The notes beneath the pieces were generated by a model that did no database searches, was not told where the DNA came from, and saw nothing but the letters and a program-made list of their open reading frames with translations. DNA of 64,000 bases from Myxococcales bacterium UBA1660 (GTDB taxonomy: Bacteria > Myxococcota_A > Polyangia > Polyangiales > Houyiibacteriaceae). The translations under genes were made by a program, and so were the position numbers. Location: positions 199,364-263,363 of the forward strand of contig DCLA01000120.1 in the NCBI GenBank assembly GCA_002320815.1. The letters run 5' to 3'. This document shows, one piece after another, positions 26,152 to 34,438 of the stretch (positions within the stretch are counted from its first letter, which is position 1; each line of letters opens with the position of its first letter).

Positions 26152-26180
26152 TCGACAGCGTGCGCGGGCTCGGGCATGCT
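26152..26180 (+). promoter_or_regulatory. Candidate leaderless promoter of the Uma2 nuclease gene
   Basis: TCGACA (26152-26157, five of six to TTGACA), 17-base spacer, CATGCT (26175-26180), then 6 bases to the ATG at 26187. No Shine-Dalgarno is present between the hexamer and the ATG. Confidence 0.45.
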
Positions 26181-26186
26181 GGGGCC

Positions 26187-26747
26187 ATGGGCGAGCCGGC
26201 CGAGCGCATTTCCTATGGGGAGTACCTCGCCTTCGAGCGGGACGCGGAGACCAAGCACGAGTTCATCGACGGGATGGTCGTGGCCATGGCCGGCGGAACG
26301 CCGGAGCACTCGCGGCTCGCGATGAACATGGGGGTGGCCCTGATGAACGCCCTCCGTGGGCGGCGCTGCAGCGCGTTCTCGTCGGACCTGCGGGTGCACA
26401 TCCCCGCCACCGGCCGGAGCACCTACCCCGACGTCACCGTGGTCTGCGACGAGCGCGTCACCGCGGAGGTCGACCCCGACGCGATCGTGAACCCCACGGT
26501 CCTCGTGGAGGTGCTCAGCCCCACCACCGAGGCCAGCGACCGCGGCGAGAAGTTCAGCCACTACCGCCGCCTGGACTCGCTGCAGGAGTACGTGCTGGTT
26601 CGCCAGGACGAGCCGCGCATCGAGGTCTATCGCCGCGAGGGCGACATCTGGGCCCTGCGCGACTACGGCGAAGGTCAGCTGGTCGAGCTGGCCAGCATCG
26701 ACGCCCGTCTCGACGTCAGCGCCATCTACGCCGACCCCCTCGGCTAG
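26187..26747 (+). CDS. Uma2-family (DUF820) putative PD-(D/E)XK endonuclease
   Basis: A 186-residue protein with the Uma2 pattern: YGEYLAFERDAETKHEFIDGMV at the start, YPDVTVVCDE (catalytic Asp region), VLVEVLSPTTEASDRGEKFSHYR and SLQEYVLVRQDEPRIEVYRR. The fold is that of restriction-like nucleases, but no biochemical role is established for the family. I use the ATG at 26187 rather than the GTG at 26160 because the latter precedes a promoter-like element. It is a single gene that converges on folD, with the two stop codons interlocked in one CTAG. Confidence 0.9.
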   Translation: MGEPAERISYGEYLAFERDAETKHEFIDGMVVAMAGGTPEHSRLAMNMGVALMNALRGRRCSAFSSDLRVHIPATGRSTYPDVTVVCDERVTAEVDPDAIVNPTVLVEVLSPTTEASDRGEKFSHYRRLDSLQEYVLVRQDEPRIEVYRREGDIWALRDYGEGQLVELASIDARLDVSAIYADPLG

Positions 26748-27613
26748 CGCCCCCCGCGGGGACCTCGGGCCTCGCGGCGTTCGGCGGCGGTGACCGTGTT
26801 GCCGAGGAGCATGGCGATGGTCATCGGACCCACGCCCCCGGGGACCGGGGTGATCCAACCCGCGCGTTCGGCCGCCGCGGCGTACTCCACGTCGCCGACG
26901 AGCTTGCCCTCGTCGGTGCGGTTGATGCCCACGTCGAGGACGATGGCGTCCTCCTTGATCCACTCGCCGCGGACCATCTCCGGCCGCCCGACGGCGGCCA
27001 CCACGATGTCCGACTCCCGCACCCGGGCCTCGAGATCCGCGGTGCGCGAGTGGGCGATGGTCACCGTGGCGTTGCGGGCCAGGAGCATCAGCGCCACCGG
27101 CTTGCCGACCAGCACGCTGCGGCCGATGACCAGGGCGCGCTGACCGGTGAGGTCCGCGCCGGTCTCCTCGATGAGGCGCATGCAGCCCGAGGGCGTGCAG
27201 GGCCGTAGGCCGTCCCGGCCGTCGACCAGGAGCCCCGCGTTCAGGGCGGTCAGCCCATCGACGTCCTTGCTGGGGTCGATGGCGTCCAGGACCGGCTGGG
27301 CCTCCAGGTGCCCCGGCAGCGGGAGCTGCACCAGGATGCCGTCGATGGCCGGGTCGGCGTTGAGCTTCGCCACCAGCGCCTCGAGATCGGCCTGGGTGGT
27401 GTCGCCGGGGAGCCGATGGACCTGCCCCTCGAGCCCCGCCTTGGCCGCCGCGCGCTCCTTGTTGCGCACGTAGACCTGGGACGCCGGGTCGTCGCCGACC
27501 AGCACCACGTGGAGCCCGGGCTTCCGCCCATGGGCCGCCGCGAACGCCTCCGCGCGCGCCTTCACCTCGTCACGCACCTTCTTCGCGACCGCCTTGCCGT
27601 CCAGCACCGTCAT
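26744..27613 (-). CDS. folD: Methylenetetrahydrofolate dehydrogenase / cyclohydrolase
   Basis: A 289-residue bifunctional FolD that interconverts 5,10-methylene-, 5,10-methenyl- and 10-formyl-tetrahydrofolate with NADP. Motifs: YVRNKERAAAKAGL (catalytic Tyr and Lys), GILVQLPLPGHL, the DVDGLTALNAG loop, PCTPSGCMRLIEE, and the Rossmann signature RALVIGRSVLVGKPVALML, ending in GGVGPMTIAMLLGNTV. Length is typical. TAAGAG lies 7 bases upstream of the ATG. It diverges from ileS with 86 bases between the two start codons. Confidence 0.97.
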   Translation of the reverse strand: MTVLDGKAVAKKVRDEVKARAEAFAAAHGRKPGLHVVLVGDDPASQVYVRNKERAAAKAGLEGQVHRLPGDTTQADLEALVAKLNADPAIDGILVQLPLPGHLEAQPVLDAIDPSKDVDGLTALNAGLLVDGRDGLRPCTPSGCMRLIEETGADLTGQRALVIGRSVLVGKPVALMLLARNATVTIAHSRTADLEARVRESDIVVAAVGRPEMVRGEWIKEDAIVLDVGINRTDEGKLVGDVEYAAAAERAGWITPVPGGVGPMTIAMLLGNTVTAAERREARGPRGGR

Positions 27614-27663
27614 GCCGCCCCTCTTACCACGGCCCCCGTTCCCGAGGGACCCGCACCCGAGCG

Positions 27664-27692
27664 TCGACGGGAGCCGCCGAACGCGTTATGTG
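27664..27692 (+). promoter_or_regulatory. Candidate leaderless promoter of ileS
   Basis: TCGACG (27664-27669), 17-base spacer, TATGTG (27687-27692), then 7 bases to the ATG at 27700. This element covers the alternative upstream ATG at 27688, which argues that translation begins at 27700. Confidence 0.42.
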
Positions 27693-27699
27693 CGCCGTC

Positions 27700-30600
27700 A
27701 TGGCCGATCAGCCCTTCGATGACGTCTCCCCCCAGGTGGATCTCGCTGGCTTGGACACCCAGGTCCAATCGCTCTGGGACCAGGAGCGCATTTTCGAGAA
27801 GACCCTGGAGGCCAATCGGGACGCCGAGCCCTTCGTCTTCTACGAGGGGCCGCCCACGGCCAACGGCATGCCCCACCCGGGTCACGTCCTCACCCGGGTC
27901 ATGAAGGACGTCTTCCTCCGCTACCGCTCCATGCGCGGTCGCTACGTGCCCCGCCGCGCCGGCTGGGACACCCACGGCCTGCCGGTGGAGGTCGAGGTCG
28001 AGAAGGCCCTCGGGATCAGCGGTCGGGAAGCCATCGCCGAATATGGCGTGGAGCCCTTCGCCAAGGAGTGCATCGAATCGGTCTTCAAGTACATCGACCA
28101 CTGGCGCACGATGACCCGGCGCATCGGCTTCTGGGTGGACCTCGACGACGCCTACGTCACCTTCCACAAGAGCTACGTCGAGAGCGTGTGGTGGGCCCTG
28201 AAGCGCATGTTCGACGAGGGCCTGCTCTACCAGGACTACAAGGTGGTCTGGTGGTGGGCCCAGGGCGGCACCGCCCTCAGCGCCGGCGAGGTCGGCCAGG
28301 GGTACAAGGAGGTCGACGACCCCTCGGTGATGGTGCGGTTCCCGGTAAAGGGCAGCGAGAACACGAGCTTCCTCGCCTGGACCACCACCCCGTGGACGCT
28401 CCCGTCGAACATCGCGCTCGCGGTGAAGGCCGACGCCCCCTACGTCACCCTCGAGCTCGAGGACGGCAGCCGGGTGGTGGTCGCCAAAGCGCTGGCCGAG
28501 ACGGTCATGGGTGACACCGCGCGGACCGTGGTCGATACCCGTCCCGGCTCCGAATGGGTCGGCGCCGAGTACGAGCCGCCCTTCCGCTACGCCGAGCCCG
28601 AGGACGGCCCGGCCTTCCGGGTCATCGCCGCCGACTTCGTCGAGCTGGGCACCGGCTCGGGCATGGTCCACCTCGCGCCCGCCTTCGGTGAGGACGACTT
28701 CGCCGCCTGTCGCGCCGAGGGTCTCGGCTTCCTGCAGCTGGTGAAGCCCGACGGCACCTTCCCGCCCGAGGTCACCGACTTCGCCGGTCGCTTCTGCAAG
28801 GAGGCCGACCGCGACATCATCCGCAACCTCCGCAGCCGCGAGCTCCTCTTCAAGGAGGAGGTCTACCGCCACGAGTACCCCTTCTCCTGGCGGAAGATGG
28901 ACGACCCGCTGATCCAGTACGCCCGGACGAGCTGGTTCATCGCCACCACCAAGCGCATCGACGAGGTGAAGGCGAACAACCAGCAGGTGAACTGGGAGCC
29001 GGAGCACATCAAGGACGGCCGCTTCGGTCAGTTCCTCGAGGGCAACGTCGACTGGGCGCTCAGCCGCGAGCGCTTCTGGGGCACCCCTCTGCCCATCTGG
29101 ATCAACGACGAGACCGGCGCGATGGACTGCGTGGGCTCGGTGGCCGAGATCCTCGAGCGCAACCCGGACGCCTTCGCCCACTTCGAGGCGGCCAAGGCCG
29201 CCGACCCGACGCTTCGCGAGGACCTGATGGTCCACAAGCCTTGGATCGACGAGGTCACCTGGCAGAAGCCCGGCGAGGCCGGGACCTACCGCCGGGTCCC
29301 CGAGGTCATCGACTGCTGGTTCGACTCGGGCTGCATGCCCTTCGCCCAGTGGGGCTACCCCCACCAGAACCAGGACAAGCTGGCCAAGTTCTACCCCGCC
29401 GACTTCATCACCGAGGCCGTCGATCAGACCCGCGGCTGGTTCTACTCGCTGATCATGATCAACACGATCCTCTTCGGCGACGCGCAGTACCCGCACCCGT
29501 ACAAGAACTGCTTCGTCATGGGGTTGGTCACCGACGCCAAGGGCAAGAAGCTCAGCAAGCGGGACAAGAACTACACCGACCCGCTGGTGCTCATGGACCA
29601 GGTCGGGGCCGACGCCGTCCGCTGGGCCCTCTACGCCAACACGGTCCCGGGCCAGAACACCCGCTTCCACGACAAGGCGGCCACCGACGCGGTCCGCGAG
29701 CTGATCCTCAAGCTCTGGAACGTCTTCAGCTTCTTCGTCACCTACGCCAACATCGACGGCTGGACCCCGGCGAAGTCTCCGGCCCTCGCCGACCGCAGCG
29801 ACATGGACCGCTGGGTCCTCGCCGAGCTGGACTTCGCGGTCCGCAAGGTCGGCGAGGAGCTCGACCAGTACAAGAGCCACATCGCCGTCCGGCACCTGAG
29901 CGCCTTCGTGGACTCGCTCAGCAACTGGTACGTGCGCCGGAGCCGGAGCCGCTTCTGGGCCGAGGGCGACGGCGCCGACAAACGGGCCGCCTTCGCCACC
30001 CTCTACGAGGTGCTGGTGGACCTCACCAAGCTCCTGGCGCCCTTCGTCCCCTTCGTGACCGAGGAGGTCTTCCAGAACCTGGTGCGGCGCCACGACGGCG
30101 AGGCCCCCGAGTCGGTGCACCTGGCCTCCTACCCCACCCCCGACGACGCCCGGGTCGACGACGAGCTGCGGCACGCCATGGCCCTCGCCCGCCAGGTGGT
30201 CACCGCCGGCAGCCGGGTTCGGAACGAGCACAAGCTCAAGGTCCGCCAGCCCCTGGGCGAGGCCATCGTCGTCGTCGCCGACGAGGGTGAGCGGGCGGCC
30301 ATCGAGAACTTCGCGGCCGCCATCCGCGAGGAGCTCAACGTCGAGAAGCTCAGCTTCACCGAGGACGCGACCCGCTACGTGACCTTCGAGCTGCTGCCCA
30401 ACTTCCGGGCCCTCGGTCCCAAGCTGGGCAAGAAGATGCCGCTCCTGAAGAAGACCCTGGGCCAGATGAACGGCGGCGAGGTCTACCAGGCCCTCACCGA
30501 GACCGGGAAGCTGGTGGTGGCCCTCGAGGGCGACGCCGTCGAGCTCGGTCCAGACGACGTCCAGGCGCGCCTCCACGCCAGGGAGGGCTTCGCGGCCGCC

Positions 30601-30903
30601 AGCGAGGGTGGCCACGTGGTGGTCCTGGACACCGAGATCACCGACGCCCTCCGGCGCGCCATGCTGGCCCGGGAGGTGATCAGCCGAGTCCAGAAGGCCC
30701 GCAAAGAGGCCGACCTGGCCTTCGACGATCGGATCGCGCTGAGCTGGCACTGCGACGGCGAGCTGGCCCAGGCCATCGAGGAACACGCGGAGACCATCGC
30801 CAACGAGACCTTGGCCACCGGGTTCACGCGGGGCGTCGAGGGCGAGGCCATCGACGCCGACGTCGAGGGGACCGAGCTGAAGCTGGGGCTCCGCGTGGTT
30901 TGA
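27700..30903 (+). CDS. ileS: Isoleucyl-tRNA synthetase, type 2 (eukaryote-like) form
   Basis: A 1067-residue class I synthetase (from ATG 27700; an ATG at 27688 would add four residues). The ATP-binding HXGH motif is HPGH at 59-62 and the KMSKS loop is KLSKR near 617. The CP1 editing domain lies between (WTTTPWTLPSN and the following region). Features such as RTSWFIATTKRIDEV, GNVDWALSRERFWGTPLPIW, the length over 1000 and the absence of a C-terminal zinc cysteine cluster match the type 2 group, which is shared with eukaryotes and associated with low mupirocin sensitivity. That subtype call is by eye. It diverges from folD. Confidence 0.93.
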   Translation: MADQPFDDVSPQVDLAGLDTQVQSLWDQERIFEKTLEANRDAEPFVFYEGPPTANGMPHPGHVLTRVMKDVFLRYRSMRGRYVPRRAGWDTHGLPVEVEVEKALGISGREAIAEYGVEPFAKECIESVFKYIDHWRTMTRRIGFWVDLDDAYVTFHKSYVESVWWALKRMFDEGLLYQDYKVVWWWAQGGTALSAGEVGQGYKEVDDPSVMVRFPVKGSENTSFLAWTTTPWTLPSNIALAVKADAPYVTLELEDGSRVVVAKALAETVMGDTARTVVDTRPGSEWVGAEYEPPFRYAEPEDGPAFRVIAADFVELGTGSGMVHLAPAFGEDDFAACRAEGLGFLQLVKPDGTFPPEVTDFAGRFCKEADRDIIRNLRSRELLFKEEVYRHEYPFSWRKMDDPLIQYARTSWFIATTKRIDEVKANNQQVNWEPEHIKDGRFGQFLEGNVDWALSRERFWGTPLPIWINDETGAMDCVGSVAEILERNPDAFAHFEAAKAADPTLREDLMVHKPWIDEVTWQKPGEAGTYRRVPEVIDCWFDSGCMPFAQWGYPHQNQDKLAKFYPADFITEAVDQTRGWFYSLIMINTILFGDAQYPHPYKNCFVMGLVTDAKGKKLSKRDKNYTDPLVLMDQVGADAVRWALYANTVPGQNTRFHDKAATDAVRELILKLWNVFSFFVTYANIDGWTPAKSPALADRSDMDRWVLAELDFAVRKVGEELDQYKSHIAVRHLSAFVDSLSNWYVRRSRSRFWAEGDGADKRAAFATLYEVLVDLTKLLAPFVPFVTEEVFQNLVRRHDGEAPESVHLASYPTPDDARVDDELRHAMALARQVVTAGSRVRNEHKLKVRQPLGEAIVVVADEGERAAIENFAAAIREELNVEKLSFTEDATRYVTFELLPNFRALGPKLGKKMPLLKKTLGQMNGGEVYQALTETGKLVVALEGDAVELGPDDVQARLHAREGFAAASEGGHVVVLDTEITDALRRAMLAREVISRVQKARKEADLAFDDRIALSWHCDGELAQAIEEHAETIANETLATGFTRGVEGEAIDADVEGTELKLGLRVV

Positions 30904-30962
30904 ATCTTGCTGGGTCTTCGGGGGACCGGGGCGCGCGGCGCACCCTGGCACACGAAAGACCC

Positions 30963-31733
30963 ATGCAGATCCTCCTTCGACTCTCGCTCCTCGCCTCGCT
31001 CGCGTCCCTCGGCCTCGTCGGCTGCGGGAACTCCCACGACGACTCTCCCGAGCCGGAGCCCGACTTCGGGCTCCCGCCCGCGGATGGCGGCGGCCGCGAC
31101 GCGGCGCCGCCCGAGTGCGACCTCGGACCCGTCGGGTTGTCGTGCTGGTCGGGTCCGTGCTGCGACACCGAGCACACCGCGACCGTGAACGCGGACTGCT
31201 CGGTGAGCTGTCCCGAGGGGTCTTCGATGGGGTGCGAGCTCGACCCCGCCGCGTTCTGCTTCGACACCCAATGCGCGGCCGCCGGCGACTGCGTGGTGAC
31301 CGCCAACACCTGCTGCGGGGTCTGCGGGCGTCCCACCCTGGCGGACGTCACCGCCATCCCCCGGGACCAGCGAGCGGCGTACCGCGACTCGCTCTGTGAG
31401 GACGGCGCCATCTGTCCCGATTGCGCGTCGATGCCCAACCCGCACCTCGTGCCCACCTGCGAAGCGGGGGTGTGCGGCGTCGCCGACCTCGAGGCCGACC
31501 CGATGACCGCGTGCACCGCGGACGACGACTGCCGGTTGCGCACCCAGGACTGCTGCGAGTGCGGTGGAGACCTGGGCACGCTGGTCGCCATCCGCACCGA
31601 CGCCGAGGGCGACTATGTGGCGATCGCCTGCGGCGAGGACGTCGGGTGTCCGGAGTGCGCGCCCACCTATCCCGCCGACGTCACGGCGACCTGCGAAGCC
31701 GGTCGCTGCACCGTCACCTACACGGGGGGCTGA
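30963..31733 (+). CDS. Cysteine-rich lipoprotein with repeated CC-CG modules (paralogue 1)
   Basis: Starting at the ATG at 30963, the signal MQILLRLSLLASLASLGLVGC gives lipidation at Cys21. The 256-residue protein has 29 cysteines. Two copies of a module of about 60 residues are clear (Cys110-Cys171 and Cys190-Cys249): C-x6-CC-x(1-2)-CG, then AI, C-x5-C-x2-C, and C-x4-C at the end. A smaller unit precedes them (CWSGPCC, about 61-91). The gene after it is a paralogue with the same modules. I recognise no named domain. Such spacing suggests a disulfide-knotted surface protein. It lies 59 bases after ileS and upstream of lspA and lgt. Confidence 0.82.
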   Translation: MQILLRLSLLASLASLGLVGCGNSHDDSPEPEPDFGLPPADGGGRDAAPPECDLGPVGLSCWSGPCCDTEHTATVNADCSVSCPEGSSMGCELDPAAFCFDTQCAAAGDCVVTANTCCGVCGRPTLADVTAIPRDQRAAYRDSLCEDGAICPDCASMPNPHLVPTCEAGVCGVADLEADPMTACTADDDCRLRTQDCCECGGDLGTLVAIRTDAEGDYVAIACGEDVGCPECAPTYPADVTATCEAGRCTVTYTGG

Positions 31734-31736
31734 CCG

Positions 31737-32642
31737 ATGCGCCGCGTTCTCTTGACGTTCCTGGTCCTCGGCGGCTGCACCTGCGACTCGGATGACACGC
31801 CGCCCGGCACCGACACGTCCCCGCCGGCGTGCCTCGGGATCGCGGTGCCGTCGTGCTTCGACGACTGCTGCTTCGAGATCACCTCGGCCGACGTGGACCC
31901 GGTGACCTGCGACGCCACCTGCCCCGGCGAACTCCGGCCGCTCTTCGCCTTCGAGGAGTGCTCCTGGACGGGGCGCTGCGTGCACGATGGGGGCATGCCT
32001 CCGGCCTGCACCCTCGACGCGGGCCCGCCCCCGGTGTGCCTGGCCGGTGAATGCTGCGAGGGCATGGACATGGCGATCTTCGATCCCTTCACCTGCAGCT
32101 ACTCCTGCCCGCCGGGCACCGACTTCACCTGCGCCCCCGCCGAGACCTGCGGCGAAGACCTGCGCTCGTGCGGCGAGACCTCCGAATGTGAGGTCGTCTC
32201 CCAGACCTGCTGCGGCGAGTGCGGCGAAGCCACCCTCGAGGGCTCGACGGCGATTCGCGCCGATCGCGTGGAAGACCACTTCGAGGGGCTCTGCGCGGAC
32301 GACATCGCCTGTGATCCCTGCGTCGGTGGTCCGAACCCGGACCTGGTGGCCACCTGCAACGCCGCCCGCTGCGTGGCGGTGGACCTCTCGCGCCTGCCGC
32401 TCGCCGCCTGCACCACCGACGAGGAGTGCCGGCTCCGCGCCCCCGAGTGTTGCGAGTGTGGCTCGGACGTCTCCGCCGAGGCGCTCGTGGCCATCCGGGC
32501 CGATGCGGAGGCGGACCTGCGCTCCCTGCTCTGCGATCGGACCGCGGTATGCGGCGCCTGCGCTCCCGCCTACCCCCCGAGCGTCGCGGCCGCCTGCGTC
32601 GGCGGGCGATGCGCGGTCGTGCCCTCCCCGTCGGGAGGCTGA
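31737..32642 (+). CDS. Cysteine-rich lipoprotein with repeated CC-CG modules (paralogue 2)
   Basis: A 301-residue tandem paralogue of the preceding gene, 3 bases downstream. Lipobox VLGGC puts the lipidated Cys at 14. It has two of the CC-CG modules (Cys151-Cys212 and Cys231-Cys292; for example CEVVSQTCCGECG and CRLRAPECCECG) and two of the shorter N-terminal units (CFDDCC near 40, CLAGECC near 101). The order of modules is the same in both proteins, so duplication of the whole gene followed by gain or loss of one short unit is the simplest history. Function unknown. Confidence 0.82.
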   Translation: MRRVLLTFLVLGGCTCDSDDTPPGTDTSPPACLGIAVPSCFDDCCFEITSADVDPVTCDATCPGELRPLFAFEECSWTGRCVHDGGMPPACTLDAGPPPVCLAGECCEGMDMAIFDPFTCSYSCPPGTDFTCAPAETCGEDLRSCGETSECEVVSQTCCGECGEATLEGSTAIRADRVEDHFEGLCADDIACDPCVGGPNPDLVATCNAARCVAVDLSRLPLAACTTDEECRLRAPECCECGSDVSAEALVAIRADAEADLRSLLCDRTAVCGACAPAYPPSVAAACVGGRCAVVPSPSGG

Positions 32643-32688
32643 CCAAAGCCCGCTAGGCGCTTCGGCGCGACCGTGCTAGCCAACCCCG

Positions 32689-33405
32689 GTGACCGACCCG
32701 GCCAACGAAGAGACCCCGGCCCCCGAGGCCGCGCCCGCCAAGGCGAAGAAGGGCAAAGGGCCCAAGCCGACCCCGCGCACGCGGATGGCGGTGGCCCTGT
32801 GCCTCCTGGGGACCGGTGCCCTCCTGGCCGCCGATCTGGGCTCCAAGGCCTGGGCGCTGGACGAGCTCTCCACCGAGCGTCTGAGCGAGCCCCCGCCCGT
32901 GTGTCAGCCGGACGAGAGCGGGTACATGCGGCCGCAGCGCCTGAACGCGCGCGAGCCCTTCGTGCTGGTCGAGGACCACATGGAGCTCCGCTACGCCGAG
33001 AACTGCGGCGCCGCCTTCGGGCTCCTCCGGACCGCGCCGCCCATCGCGCGCCACGCCGTCTTCGGGACCGCCGCCATCGCCGCCACGCTGGCGCTGCTCT
33101 GGATGTTCGCCACCGGGCGGGGCGGTTCGGCGTTCGCGTGGAGCGTGCCCTTCATCGTCTCCGGGGCCCTCGGCAACCTCGTCGACCGCTTCCGGCTCGG
33201 CTACGTGGTGGACTTCATCCGGGTCTATTGGGAGACCGAGCTCCCCTGGGTGGGAACCCAATGGCCCACCTTCAACATCGCCGACGTGACCATCACCATC
33301 GGCATCGTGCTCCTGCTCATCGACGGGCACCGGCAGGGCCGCGACGAGCGGGCCGCCGAGAAGGCCGCGACCGACGAGAAGAGCCCGGCGCCGGCCGAGG
33401 CCTGA
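32689..33405 (+). CDS. lspA: Lipoprotein signal peptidase (signal peptidase II)
   Basis: An inner membrane aspartic protease that removes signal peptides from prolipoproteins after Lgt has acted. The catalytic aspartates are in GNLVDRFRLGYVVDFI (Asp175) and TFNIADV (Asp199), with NCGAAFGLL (105-113) as the conserved loop. At 238 residues it is about 70 longer than usual: a 32-residue Ala/Pro/Lys-rich cytoplasmic N-terminus, a longer first periplasmic loop (about 55-97, with one Cys) and a charged C-terminus. It starts at GTG; TAGCCA (32677-32682) lies 6 bases before it and no Shine-Dalgarno is seen. lgt follows 40 bases later. Confidence 0.95.
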   Translation: MTDPANEETPAPEAAPAKAKKGKGPKPTPRTRMAVALCLLGTGALLAADLGSKAWALDELSTERLSEPPPVCQPDESGYMRPQRLNAREPFVLVEDHMELRYAENCGAAFGLLRTAPPIARHAVFGTAAIAATLALLWMFATGRGGSAFAWSVPFIVSGALGNLVDRFRLGYVVDFIRVYWETELPWVGTQWPTFNIADVTITIGIVLLLIDGHRQGRDERAAEKAATDEKSPAPAEA

Positions 33406-33445
33406 AGCTCGTGGCGCCCTCGACCTTCGGCGAGGGTGCGCCCCG

Positions 33446-34375
33446 GTGAAGCCCACCCTCTTCGAGGTCTTCGGGGAGACCGTCCCGGCATACTTCGCGA
33501 TGCTCATGGTCGGCTTCGGGCTGGCCATCTTCCTCGCGCAGCGACAGGCCCGGCGCATGGGGCTCGATCACGACACGATGATCGACCTGGGCCTCTTCGC
33601 GCTGCTCTGGGGGGTCATCGGCGGGCGCATCCTCCACGTGCTCGCCGACGGTCTCTTCTGGGACTACGTGCACCTCTGCACCGACCCCACCCAGGTCGCC
33701 TGGCACGTCACCGCCGGCCAGTGCGCCGCGTGGGAGGGGGTCTGGGACACCGCCGCCGAGGTCTGCCGGCCGGCGGAGCGCGACTGCTTCGCGTGGGCCA
33801 AGTTCTGGAACGGGGGCCTGGCCTACTACGGCGGGCTGATCGCGGCCGGTGGCTATGGCCTCTATTTCCTTCGCAAGGAAGGCTTCCCGCTCTGGAAGGG
33901 CGTCGACCTGGTGGGCATGGTCATGCCCCTCGGCCTCTTCTTTGGGCGCCTCGGGTGTTTCCTCGGCGGGTGCTGCTTTGGCCAACCGGTCGACGCCGAC
34001 TTCCCGCTGGCGGTGCGGTTCCCTGCCTGGAGCGACGCCAGCGAAGAGCAGCACGAGCACGGGCTGCTGGCCTCGGCCTCGGACGTGAGCCTGCCGGTCC
34101 ACCCCACCCAGCTCTACGAATCCTTCGGGTGCCTGGCCATCGCCGCCTTCCTGATGCTGGTGTGGCGCCCCCGAAAGCGCTTCGACGGTCAGCTCATGCT
34201 GCTCTTCTTGGGGCTCTACGCGGTCCTCCGCTTCGTCATCGAGTACGTCCGCGCCGACGACCGGGGCGCCTGGTTGGGGCTCAGCACCTCCCAGCTCATC
34301 GGGGTGCTCATCCTCGGCCTGGTCGCCTTCGGCTGGGTGCGCTTGCGGGCGCGCGCCGGCGAGCCGGCGGACTGA
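33446..34375 (+). CDS. lgt: Prolipoprotein diacylglyceryl transferase
   Basis: A 309-residue polytopic membrane enzyme that attaches diacylglycerol to the lipobox Cys of prolipoproteins. Signatures: GGRILHVLADG, AYYGGLIAAGGYG, the GRLGCFLGGCCFG loop (Arg of the family signature) and HPTQLYESFG. A segment of about 45 residues (about 72-118) inserted before AYYGG contains four cysteines (78, 93, 107, 114) and should lie in the periplasm, where it could form disulfides; I do not know this from standard Lgt proteins. It starts at GTG. Paired with lspA and surrounded by lipoprotein genes. Confidence 0.95.
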   Translation: MKPTLFEVFGETVPAYFAMLMVGFGLAIFLAQRQARRMGLDHDTMIDLGLFALLWGVIGGRILHVLADGLFWDYVHLCTDPTQVAWHVTAGQCAAWEGVWDTAAEVCRPAERDCFAWAKFWNGGLAYYGGLIAAGGYGLYFLRKEGFPLWKGVDLVGMVMPLGLFFGRLGCFLGGCCFGQPVDADFPLAVRFPAWSDASEEQHEHGLLASASDVSLPVHPTQLYESFGCLAIAAFLMLVWRPRKRFDGQLMLLFLGLYAVLRFVIEYVRADDRGAWLGLSTSQLIGVLILGLVAFGWVRLRARAGEPAD

Positions 34376-34438
34376 CGCGCGTCATCGCCGCCCAGGGCCC
34401 GCTTGCCCCCGGCCCTGGGCTTCCCCAGGGATCGGCCC

